Source: Methyloradius sp035460505
GTDB taxonomy: Bacteria > Pseudomonadota > Gammaproteobacteria > Burkholderiales > Methylophilaceae
NCBI GenBank assembly: GCA_035460505.1
Contig: DATHWP010000016.1
Coordinates: forward strand, 1 to 32,103
Direction of reading: 5' to 3'
DNA: 32,103 nt
The notes under the pieces are model-generated. The model was given only the letters and a program-made list of their open reading frames with translations. It was not told the DNA's origin and made no database searches. Both the position numbers and the translations under genes were made by a program. This document shows positions 15,411 through 22,109 of this stretch, in pieces (position 1 is the first letter of the stretch; the number at the start of each line of letters is the position of its first letter).

Positions 15411-16508
15411 TTATGAGGCATCCAGCATCCGCTGTAAAGCCAGTATGGCAAGCTTGGCTTCATGCTCGGGCACCTTGATCTGGTTGACTACATTACCCTC
15501 TGCCAAGTTTTCTAGCGTCCAGGCCAAGTGTTGTGGGTCGATACGCGCCATGGTTGAACATTCGCACACCACATGCGACATGAATTGCACGGTTTTACCT
15601 TGTGGCTTCATCTCTTCAGCCAAGCGGTTCACCAGATTCAACTCAGTGCCCACCAGCCAGCGTGTGCCTGCTGGCGCTTCACGCACTGTTTTTAAAATAT
15701 ATTCGGTAGAGCCGACGTAATCAGATTGCAGGCAGACTTCAAATGGAGCCTCGGGGTGCGAAATCACGATGCCATCTGGGTGCTCATTACGGAACTTGAT
15801 GATGTTCTGCGGGCGGAACATCTGGTGCACAGCACAATGGCCTTTCCACAACAGGATTTTCGCGTTCTTGATCTCTTCTTCGGTCAGGCCACCCATCGGT
15901 TGGTCTGGGTCCCACACCGGCATTTGTTCCAGCGGAATACCCATTTTATGACCGCTCCAGCGTCCCAGATTCTGGTCAGGGAAGAACAATACTTTCTCAC
16001 GTCGTGCAAAGCTCCATTCCAGCATTTTGGTAGCATTCGTTGAGGTGCAGACAATGCCACCATGCTCGCCACAAAAAGCTTTCAGGTCAGCAGCGGAGTT
16101 GATATATGTCAGTGGAGTAATGGTTTCATCAAAATCCAGTACCTTGTTCAACTCACGATAGCTGCGTTCAACTTTCGCCAGATTGGCCATATCGGCCATG
16201 GAGCAGCCTGCAGCAAGGTCGGGCAAAATCGCAATCTGGTCTGGACGCGAGAGAATATCGGCCACTTCAGCCATGAAATGCACACCGAGGAACACGATAT
16301 ATTGCGCATCTACCTCAGCAGCGTAACGTGAAAGTTTGAGCGAATCACCCGTGTAATCAGCGTGCCGATATACGCCCTCACCTTGGTAATGGTGACCGAG
16401 AATCACCAGTTTTTTACCGAGCTTTTCCTTGGCCGCAATAATGCGCTGCTGGCATTCCTCATCTTGAGAATGTTGGAACCGTTCAAATTTGATCGCTGTT
16501 GTTTGCAT
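15411..16508 (-). CDS. nadA: NadA, quinolinate synthase
   Basis: 365 residues. NadA condenses iminoaspartate (made by NadB) with dihydroxyacetone phosphate to quinolinate in de novo NAD synthesis, using a [4Fe-4S] cluster. Cluster cysteines can be placed as C102 (GCSMADMA), C225 (GHCAVH) and C315 or C317 (VVCECSTMARI). The N-terminal ILGHHYQGEGVYRHADYTGDS region is highly characteristic. AGGTAGGT lies just before the ATG. nadB is not in the window. It sits between nudB and the EEP gene within a single minus-strand run. Confidence 0.96.
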   Translation of the reverse strand: MQTTAIKFERFQHSQDEECQQRIIAAKEKLGKKLVILGHHYQGEGVYRHADYTGDSLKLSRYAAEVDAQYIVFLGVHFMAEVADILSRPDQIAILPDLAAGCSMADMANLAKVERSYRELNKVLDFDETITPLTYINSAADLKAFCGEHGGIVCTSTNATKMLEWSFARREKVLFFPDQNLGRWSGHKMGIPLEQMPVWDPDQPMGGLTEEEIKNAKILLWKGHCAVHQMFRPQNIIKFRNEHPDGIVISHPEAPFEVCLQSDYVGSTEYILKTVREAPAGTRWLVGTELNLVNRLAEEMKPQGKTVQFMSHVVCECSTMARIDPQHLAWTLENLAEGNVVNQIKVPEHEAKLAILALQRMLDAS

Positions 16509-16533
16509 AGCTACCTACCTTGTTTTGCTACAG

Positions 16534-16998
16534 TTATAACGTTAATCCGTGGCGCTCGCCAAGCTTGCGCAGTGCGTCCACGTTAGTCCATGAAAATACT
16601 CGCTTAGCGGCGTCGCGCCAATCTACCCACTCATAATTCACATGTTCGTCAGGCGCCAATTTCACGGCCACTGGCGCAGGTAATTCTAACCCAAACTGAT
16701 GCTCGATATTCTCAGTCACCCCCGGCGCATAACGGTAGCGCCAGTGCGGGTAAATCTCGTAAGTATTCGACGTCTGCCAATCAGTAAGCTTGTGTTGCGT
16801 GGCATCAATGCCTGTTTCTTCCATCACTTCACGAATGGCGGTATCAATTAAGCCACCATCTTCAACTTCAACACTACCAGTCACCGATTGCCAGAACCCC
16901 TGCTTATCAGCCCGCTCAATCAGCAGCACTTTTAAATCCGTGGTGTGAATCAACACTAAAACGGAAATCGGAGTTTTAAACGCCACTGTTATATCCAA
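16534..16998 (-). CDS. nudB: NudB-like dihydroneopterin triphosphate pyrophosphatase
   Basis: 154 residues from TTG at 16998. This start lies 1 nt after the apt stop, has GAAGG upstream, and gives an N-terminus (DITVAFKTPISVLVLIHT) that lines up with E. coli NudB. A longer frame from ATG at 17043 would overlap apt by 44 nt and add 15 residues, and has a poor ribosome site. NudB removes pyrophosphate from dihydroneopterin triphosphate in folate synthesis. The Nudix box GSVEVEDGG...REVMEETG is present, but the position where many betaproteobacterial NudB proteins seem to have Glu reads Gly. FWQSVTGS and HRYAPGV-like motifs support NudB over other Nudix enzymes. Confidence 0.85.
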   Translation of the reverse strand: MDITVAFKTPISVLVLIHTTDLKVLLIERADKQGFWQSVTGSVEVEDGGLIDTAIREVMEETGIDATQHKLTDWQTSNTYEIYPHWRYRYAPGVTENIEHQFGLELPAPVAVKLAPDEHVNYEWVDWRDAAKRVFSWTNVDALRKLGERHGLTL

Positions 16999-16999
16999 C

Positions 17000-17536
17000 T
17001 CACTCGCCTTCAAATTCGCATAATGAAAACGATTTGAGTCCATTTTTCGCCAATCGTTTCGTACCGCCTAAATCTGGCAGATCAATCACAAACGCACACT
17101 CCACAATTTCACCGCCCAGTTTCTGAATCAACAATGCTGCCGCTTCTGCGGTGCCGCCCGTAGCAATCAAGTCATCCACCAGCAAGATGCGTTCACCTTG
17201 CGAAATCGCATCGGTATGTATCTCCACTCGGTCAGACCCATACTCCAGCGCGTAATCATGGCCGACAGTCTCAGAAGGTAATTTACCTGGCTTACGGACT
17301 GGCACAAAACCCACGCCCAGCTTATAAGCCAAAGCCGCGCCGACAATAAAACCACGCGCTTCAATGCCTGCCACTTTATCGATTTTTTGACCTGAGTATC
17401 GCTTGGCAAACTCATTAATCACGATGCGAAAACCAACGGGGTCTTTTAGCAAGGTGGTGATGTCTCGGAATTGGATACCTTGCTTGGGGTAGTGCGGAAT
17501 AGTGCGAATAAGTGATTTAAAAATCATGTCGTTCAT
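17000..17536 (-). CDS. apt: Adenine phosphoribosyltransferase
   Basis: 178 residues, full length. Apt makes AMP from adenine and PRPP (purine salvage). The PRPP-binding loop ILLVDDLIATGGTA (residues 117-130) is exact for the family, and FRDITTLLKDP, EARGFIVG and PVRKPGKLP are also diagnostic. The first ATG (17536) is used here; a second ATG three codons in is equally possible. It lies 17 nt downstream of the PIN-like gene and directly before nudB. Confidence 0.95.
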   Translation of the reverse strand: MNDMIFKSLIRTIPHYPKQGIQFRDITTLLKDPVGFRIVINEFAKRYSGQKIDKVAGIEARGFIVGAALAYKLGVGFVPVRKPGKLPSETVGHDYALEYGSDRVEIHTDAISQGERILLVDDLIATGGTAEAAALLIQKLGGEIVECAFVIDLPDLGGTKRLAKNGLKSFSLCEFEGE

Positions 17537-17553
17537 TTTATTTTTGAACGTCT

Positions 17554-18135
17554 CTACAACTCATAACTGATTATGTTATTCGTTTCTGAAACCAATTTAT
17601 TGGCAAAAAGAATATCAATAATTTTATCAACATCCGTTGATGGCAGTTTCTTTTGAAACATCGCAGACACATGCTGAGTTAGTGTCTTACGTCTGCGCGG
17701 TAAATTCTTTTTATCAGTTCTTGATAAAAGCTCTACTACCCTTTGATAATTCGGGTCGGTTGAAACAACTGGCTTGGAATCAAGCTCCATCAAGCTATTA
17801 AGTCGTTTACATTTCAACCCAGATTTATTCAAGTAACGAAGTAATGGATCAAAACCTTTGTCTTTTGAAAGGACAATACACTCTAGCTTGGGTGTCTTTT
17901 CCAAGATTCGACCGAGTTGCATAGCTATATAAAAATCTAGGGCATTACTTCCATTACCTTCGATTCTTTGCCACTCAATACGAGATCCAAGCTTCTGTGC
18001 ATTTGTTACCAAATCAATTGGAATTGATTTCTGGCTTGCCCCAACAAAAATAGTGACATTAAAAGATTCATCAAGCCTCGATAAATCCACTTGATGGACA
18101 TTCTCAAAATCGACTAATAATAGTTTCTCAGCCAT
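17554..18135 (-). CDS. PIN-like (NYN-type) putative RNase, AT-rich
   Basis: 193 residues. The N-terminal ~110 residues look like a PIN/NYN nuclease domain. LLLVDFENV puts D9 at the end of the first strand, EGNGSNALDFYIAM supplies D67, and IVLSKDKGFDPLL supplies D92/D96, a plausible acidic metal site. The last ~60 residues form a basic stretch (PRRRK) and a small helical domain with TLTQHVSAMFQKKLP, possibly a winged helix that binds nucleic acid. PIN/NYN proteins are usually RNases. Base composition is visibly more AT-rich than its neighbours, and it interrupts a common aspS-nudB neighbourhood, so acquisition is likely. No Shine-Dalgarno is seen. It might be a stand-alone toxin, but no antitoxin gene is adjacent. 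Confidence 0.7.
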   Translation of the reverse strand: MAEKLLLVDFENVHQVDLSRLDESFNVTIFVGASQKSIPIDLVTNAQKLGSRIEWQRIEGNGSNALDFYIAMQLGRILEKTPKLECIVLSKDKGFDPLLRYLNKSGLKCKRLNSLMELDSKPVVSTDPNYQRVVELLSRTDKKNLPRRRKTLTQHVSAMFQKKLPSTDVDKIIDILFANKLVSETNNIISYEL

Positions 18136-18136
18136 A

Positions 18137-18238
18137 TAAATGAAATTCGCGCCGCGCTAACTAGGCGCACCCTTGAAGACAGTACGTATTTGTACGGCGA
18201 GAGGGCGCAACGACGTTAGCGCAAGCGAGTTCATTTTA
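18137..18238. repeat. ~100-bp imperfect palindrome between aspS and the PIN-like gene
   Basis: Outer arms TAAATGAAATTCGC (18137-18150) and GCGAGTTCATTTTA (18225-18238) are near-perfect inverted copies. Next come exact arms GCGCTAAC (18154-18161) and GTTAGCGC (18215-18222), then GCGC (18165-18168 / 18205-18208) and CCCT/AGGG (18170-18173 / 18202-18205), with GTAC twice near the centre. The whole gap from the aspS stop to the PIN-like start can thus fold into one long hairpin. It could be an aspS terminator-like structure (no U-run), a small non-coding repeat element, or an insertion scar. No second copy is seen in the window. Confidence 0.7.
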
Positions 18239-20020
18239 CGCAACTGGATTAGGCGTCCGGACACGAATATGCAATTCACGAAGTTGTTTTTCATCTACTT
18301 CATTTGGCGCATTAGTCATCAAGCACTGCGCACGCTGGGTTTTCGGGAAGGCAATCACGTCACGGATAGATTCAGCACCAGCCATGAGTGTTACCAGACG
18401 ATCCAAACCGAATGCCAAGCCGCCATGTGGAGGGGCGCCGTATTGCAGGGCGTCGAGCAAGAAACCGAATTTTTCCTGTGCTTCTTCTTTGCTGATCTTC
18501 AGTGCATCGAATACCTTGGATTGCACTTCCTGTTTATGGATACGCACCGAACCGCCGCCGACTTCCCAGCCATTTAGCACCATGTCATAGGCTTTAGAGA
18601 GACATGCGCCAGGGTTGCTGGTGAGCAGGTCTTCATGACCTGCTTTTGGTGAGGTGAATGGATGATGTAGCGCAGCCCAGCGGTCATTTTCTTCATCATG
18701 TTCAAACATGGGGAAATCCACCACCCAGAGCGGTGCCCATGAACGGCCATCCACATGGCCTTTTTCGTGGCCGACTTTAACGCGCAAAGCACCAAGTGCC
18801 TCGTTCACTACCTTAGCTTTATCTGCGCCGAAGAAGACGATGTCGCCATTCTGTGCGCCTGTACGGTCGATGATTGCTTGCAGGGCAGTCACGTGAATGT
18901 TCTTGACGATTGGGCTTTGCAGGCCTTCTTCGTTTAGCTTGGTGATGTCATTGATCTTGATATACGCCAGGCCTTTAGCCCCGTAGATCTTGACGAACTC
19001 GGTATAGGCATCGATCTCAGAACGGCTGATTGCAGCTCCGCCCGGGACGCGCAATGCAGCTACGCGACCACCAGCGGAATTAGCAGCACCGGCGAACACC
19101 TTGAAATCTACATCTTTCATCACGTCGCTAAGCTCAGTGATTTCAAGCGTCACGCGCATATCCGGTTTATCTGAGCCGTATTTATTCATGGCTTCAGAGA
19201 ATGGCATGCGGGGGAATTGGGCTGGCAGGTCAACATCCTGAACCTGTTTGAACATGCGGCGGATCATCTCTTCGACAATGTTCATGATTTCTTCTTCACC
19301 CAGGAATGAAGTCTCGATATCCACCTGGGTGAATTCTGGCTGGCGATCAGCGCGCAAGTCTTCATCGCGGAAGCATTTGGTGATCTGGAAGTAACGATCA
19401 AAACCAGAGACCATTAACAATTGCTTGAACAGCTGCGGAGATTGCGGCAATGCAAAGAACTGGCCAGCGTGAACACGGCTAGGTACCAGATAATCGCGCG
19501 CCCCTTCTGGTGTGCTGCGAGTCAGCATTGGGGTTTCGACTTCAATAAAGCCGTGGTTATCCAGGTAATCACGCAGGGTTTTGGCCACGCGATAACGCAG
19601 CATCAGGTTCTTTTGCATCGCTGGACGGCGCAGGTCGATATAGCGATGCTGCAGACGCACCATTTCGCTCAGGTTGTCATCATCCAGCATGAAGGGTGGT
19701 GTGAGTGATGGGTTGAGAATCTCAATCTCGGTAGCCAGCATCTCAACATCACCTGTAGAAATGTTAGCGTTCACTGTGCCTTCAGGCCGCGCCCTTACCT
19801 TACAGACGACTTTGAGTACGAATTCGCTGCGTACCGTTTCAGCTAGCGCAAACGCTTCTGGAGTATCTGGATCAATAACGATTTGCGCCATGCCTTCACG
19901 GTCGCGCAAGTCGATAAAAATAACGCCACCGTGGTCACGGCGACGATGCGCCCAACCACAGAGGGTAACGGTTTGGCCGATGTGTGAGCGGTTTAGATGG
20001 CCGCAATAGTGAGTACGCAT
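18236..20020 (-). CDS. aspS: Aspartyl-tRNA synthetase
   Basis: 594 residues from ATG at 20020. The TTG two codons earlier is rejected because MRTHYCGHLNRSHIGQ matches the usual bacterial AspRS start. AspRS charges tRNA-Asp. Visible are the N-terminal anticodon-binding OB domain (1-110), class II motif 2 FRDEDLRADRQPEF (217-230), the bacterial GAD insertion (roughly 290-420) and motif 3 GLAFGLDRLVTLMAG near the C-terminus. Whether it also charges tRNA-Asn cannot be decided without gatCAB data. It follows DUF502 and fmdB on the same strand. Confidence 0.98.
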   Translation of the reverse strand: MRTHYCGHLNRSHIGQTVTLCGWAHRRRDHGGVIFIDLRDREGMAQIVIDPDTPEAFALAETVRSEFVLKVVCKVRARPEGTVNANISTGDVEMLATEIEILNPSLTPPFMLDDDNLSEMVRLQHRYIDLRRPAMQKNLMLRYRVAKTLRDYLDNHGFIEVETPMLTRSTPEGARDYLVPSRVHAGQFFALPQSPQLFKQLLMVSGFDRYFQITKCFRDEDLRADRQPEFTQVDIETSFLGEEEIMNIVEEMIRRMFKQVQDVDLPAQFPRMPFSEAMNKYGSDKPDMRVTLEITELSDVMKDVDFKVFAGAANSAGGRVAALRVPGGAAISRSEIDAYTEFVKIYGAKGLAYIKINDITKLNEEGLQSPIVKNIHVTALQAIIDRTGAQNGDIVFFGADKAKVVNEALGALRVKVGHEKGHVDGRSWAPLWVVDFPMFEHDEENDRWAALHHPFTSPKAGHEDLLTSNPGACLSKAYDMVLNGWEVGGGSVRIHKQEVQSKVFDALKISKEEAQEKFGFLLDALQYGAPPHGGLAFGLDRLVTLMAGAESIRDVIAFPKTQRAQCLMTNAPNEVDEKQLRELHIRVRTPNPVA

Positions 20021-20066
20021 ATTCAAATTCTTAAATTAAATGGTGGGTGGAATGTAGGGATAAAAA

Positions 20067-20717
20067 TTAATTGCTAGATTGTTCGAGTGCTTTGGCTGTT
20101 TCCAGATCAAGAATCACGCCACGGCCTGGCATAACAGGAGCAACAACGCCCATGGAGATAATGTATTTCAGCGCCTCATCCACACTCATGTCCAACTCGA
20201 TGACATCCTTGGCTGGCAACATCAAAAAGTAGCCACCAGTTGGGTTGGGAGTAGTTGGCACATAGACGCTGACAAAATCACCTTGCAGGTGATTCGCCAC
20301 ATCGCCACCTGGGTGGCCTGTCATGAAGGCAATCGTCCAGCTACCTTCGCGTGGAAACTGCACGAGCAATGCCTTGCGGAATGCATTACCAGAATCAGAA
20401 AACAAGGTATCTGACACCTGCTTAACGCTGTTATAGATGCTCTTAACTACTGGCACGCGGCCGAGCAATGCTTCCCACAACAGAATCAGTCGCTTACCAA
20501 AAAAGTTAGTAGCGATGACGCCAGTAACGAAAATAATCAGCAATGTCAGCAAAGCGCCAACACCAGGAATAGCTCGGCCAAACTGGGCTTCAGGGCGCCA
20601 CTGCGCTGGCAGAAGCAGCAAACTGCTATCCATGGTGCTGATGAGCGTAGTGAGTACCCAGACCGTAATAAACAGTGGTACCAGCACCAGCAAGCCAGTA
20701 ATAAAATATTTTCTCAT
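20067..20717 (-). CDS. DUF502 membrane protein
   Basis: 216 residues of the DUF502 family. MRKYFITGLLVLVPLFITVWV starts the first membrane helix (about 5-27), and a second lies at about 55-76. The conserved GRVPVVKSIYNSVKQVSDTL stretch and the FPREGSWTIAFMTG stretch follow (quoted in part). The function of the family is unknown. It stands between fmdB and aspS, the order seen in many betaproteobacteria, which suggests simple co-transcription. Confidence 0.9.
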   Translation of the reverse strand: MRKYFITGLLVLVPLFITVWVLTTLISTMDSSLLLLPAQWRPEAQFGRAIPGVGALLTLLIIFVTGVIATNFFGKRLILLWEALLGRVPVVKSIYNSVKQVSDTLFSDSGNAFRKALLVQFPREGSWTIAFMTGHPGGDVANHLQGDFVSVYVPTTPNPTGGYFLMLPAKDVIELDMSVDEALKYIISMGVVAPVMPGRGVILDLETAKALEQSSN

Positions 20718-20748
20718 TATTGTGATGTTGTCTTTATTGAATAGTCAG

Positions 20749-21024
20749 TTAATGGCAAGCACAGCCAGGCGCACAGGCTGCTGCCGAAGCCCCCGCTGGC
20801 TCTGAGGCTTTGCTTTCGCTTGAAGATGAAGGCTTACTGCCGCCGCCTTTAAAATCAGTCGCATACCAACCGCTGCCCGTTAACTGAAAGCTGGGCGCAG
20901 ATACTTGTTTGGTAAAGGTCTCTTTGCCGCATTCAGGGCAAGTGGTCAGGTTAGGCTCACTGACTTTACGCATGACTTCTTTTTTAATGCCGCAACTGCT
21001 GCATTGATAATCGTAAATAGGCAT
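20749..21024 (-). CDS. FmdB-family zinc-ribbon protein
   Basis: 91 residues from ATG at 21024, chosen because AAGGGA lies 8 nt before it and MPIYDYQCSSCG is the standard family start; a longer frame to 21132 is not supported. The zinc ribbon is C8-x2-C11 and C29-x2-C32 (CPECG). The tail is Ser/Ala-rich and ends CAPGCACH, also typical. The family is named after a putative regulator of formamide/amide genes in Methylophilus, but its general function is uncertain. Confidence 0.93.
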   Translation of the reverse strand: MPIYDYQCSSCGIKKEVMRKVSEPNLTTCPECGKETFTKQVSAPSFQLTGSGWYATDFKGGGSKPSSSSESKASEPAGASAAACAPGCACH

Positions 21025-21046
21025 GAAAATATCCCTTAAAAACAAA

Positions 21047-21075
21047 ATTATACCCGAAGCCTTAGCGATTGCTAA
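21047..21075 (-). promoter_or_regulatory. Sigma-70 promoter of fmdB-DUF502-aspS
   Basis: On the minus strand, -35 TTAGCA (21075-21070; 4/6) and a perfect -10 TATAAT (21052-21047) are separated by 17 nt. The predicted start, near 21040, leaves a short leader that contains the AAGGGA ribosome site of fmdB. Confidence 0.65.
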
Positions 21076-21191
21076 AGCGGCAATGCGAATCGCACTGTGT
21101 TCTAGTAAATGGGGGCGTGAATGACATCCCACAAGGGGCGTAAATTGAAGTGTTTTCTGGCTATGCAGAAAATAAGTCTGCGGCAGCTAAA

Positions 21192-22109
21192 TCAGATTTT
21201 GATATTGACGATTTTACTGCGTGCCAGTGCTGATGCGGCAGTGCGTGTCTCCACACCCAGCTTGGCGAAAACGTGCTCCAGATGTTTATTGATTGTGCGC
21301 GGACTGGTACCAAGAATATCGCCAATATCACGGTTGGTTTTACCCTTGATAGCCCAATAGAGCACTTCAGCTTCGCGACGGGTGAGCTTGAATGTGGCAA
21401 TCAGCGCTTCAATCTGTGCCGCATCAGATTCTTCGCGTAAAAGAATCACCCATTGCTCGTCACTTTCCATTTCCACTGGCGTGAAAATCAGGCGGCCATC
21501 GCCTTTCAGTACGGTTAATGGCGTTGCTGCCGTTTTATCTGTTGCCTCAAATAATCGATGCACCCACGACTGCAATTGCGTATTGGCTGCATAACTTTCT
21601 ATCCACTGCCTCGCCAACGGCGTTTGCCAGACGATCTTACTGCTGTTCGGCATAACGGCAATCGCCGCTTGACCAAAAGCATCCAGCGCGCCACGCGTCT
21701 GGTGCATCTGGCGCGATGTCTGCAAGTGCGCGGCCACTCTGGCAATCACTTCTGTCGGGCGAATTGGCTTGGTCACATAATCACAGCCACCAGCAGCAAA
21801 GCCTGCAACTACGTGCTCGGCTTCTGTGAGGCCTGTCATGAAAATCACAGGAATATGCTGTGTATCTGTCTCTGCCTTGAGCCTACGGCAGACTTCAAAG
21901 CCATCCATCTCGGGCATGATTGCATCAAGCAGAATAATGTCTGGCTGGGTTTCTTTAGCCGTATGCAATGCCGCTTTGCCGCTATTCGCGACCAATACAG
22001 CAAAACCAGATTCGGCGAGCGAATCATGCAACACGGCCAGATTGTCGAGCACATCATCGACAATCAGCACCAAAGTTTCTTGGCCACGGTTGATATTGAT
22101 ATTAGCCAT
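21192..22109 (-). CDS. LuxR-type response regulator (REC - linker - HTH)
   Basis: 305 residues. Receiver domain at 12-130: acidic pair in LIVDD, phosphoacceptor D62 in LLDAIMPEMDG, and conserved Lys in YVTKPIRP. A linker of ~110 residues (about 135-240) looks PAS-like (AAIAVMPNSSKIVWQTPLARQ). A C-terminal LuxR helix-turn-helix follows, LTRREAEVLYWAIKGKTNRDIGDILGTSPRTINKHLEHVFAKLGV (quoted by its ends: 244-288). It overlaps the transporter-kinase gene by 8 nt, so it is almost certainly that protein's output partner and a DNA-binding regulator. Its targets are unknown; no obvious repeated operator is seen nearby. Confidence 0.93.
   Translation of the reverse strand: MANININRGQETLVLIVDDVLDNLAVLHDSLAESGFAVLVANSGKAALHTAKETQPDIILLDAIMPEMDGFEVCRRLKAETDTQHIPVIFMTGLTEAEHVVAGFAAGGCDYVTKPIRPTEVIARVAAHLQTSRQMHQTRGALDAFGQAAIAVMPNSSKIVWQTPLARQWIESYAANTQLQSWVHRLFEATDKTAATPLTVLKGDGRLIFTPVEMESDEQWVILLREESDAAQIEALIATFKLTRREAEVLYWAIKGKTNRDIGDILGTSPRTINKHLEHVFAKLGVETRTAASALARSKIVNIKI

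Noticed and set aside
20749..21132. Longer fmdB frame with a 36-residue N-terminal extension
   Set aside because: The extension would include the TATAAT promoter region, while the internal ATG has a good ribosome site and the family's standard N-terminus.
21153..21172. TTTTCTG/CAGAAAA inverted repeat downstream of the response regulator
   Set aside because: AT-rich weak stem with no trailing U-run; not a convincing terminator or operator.
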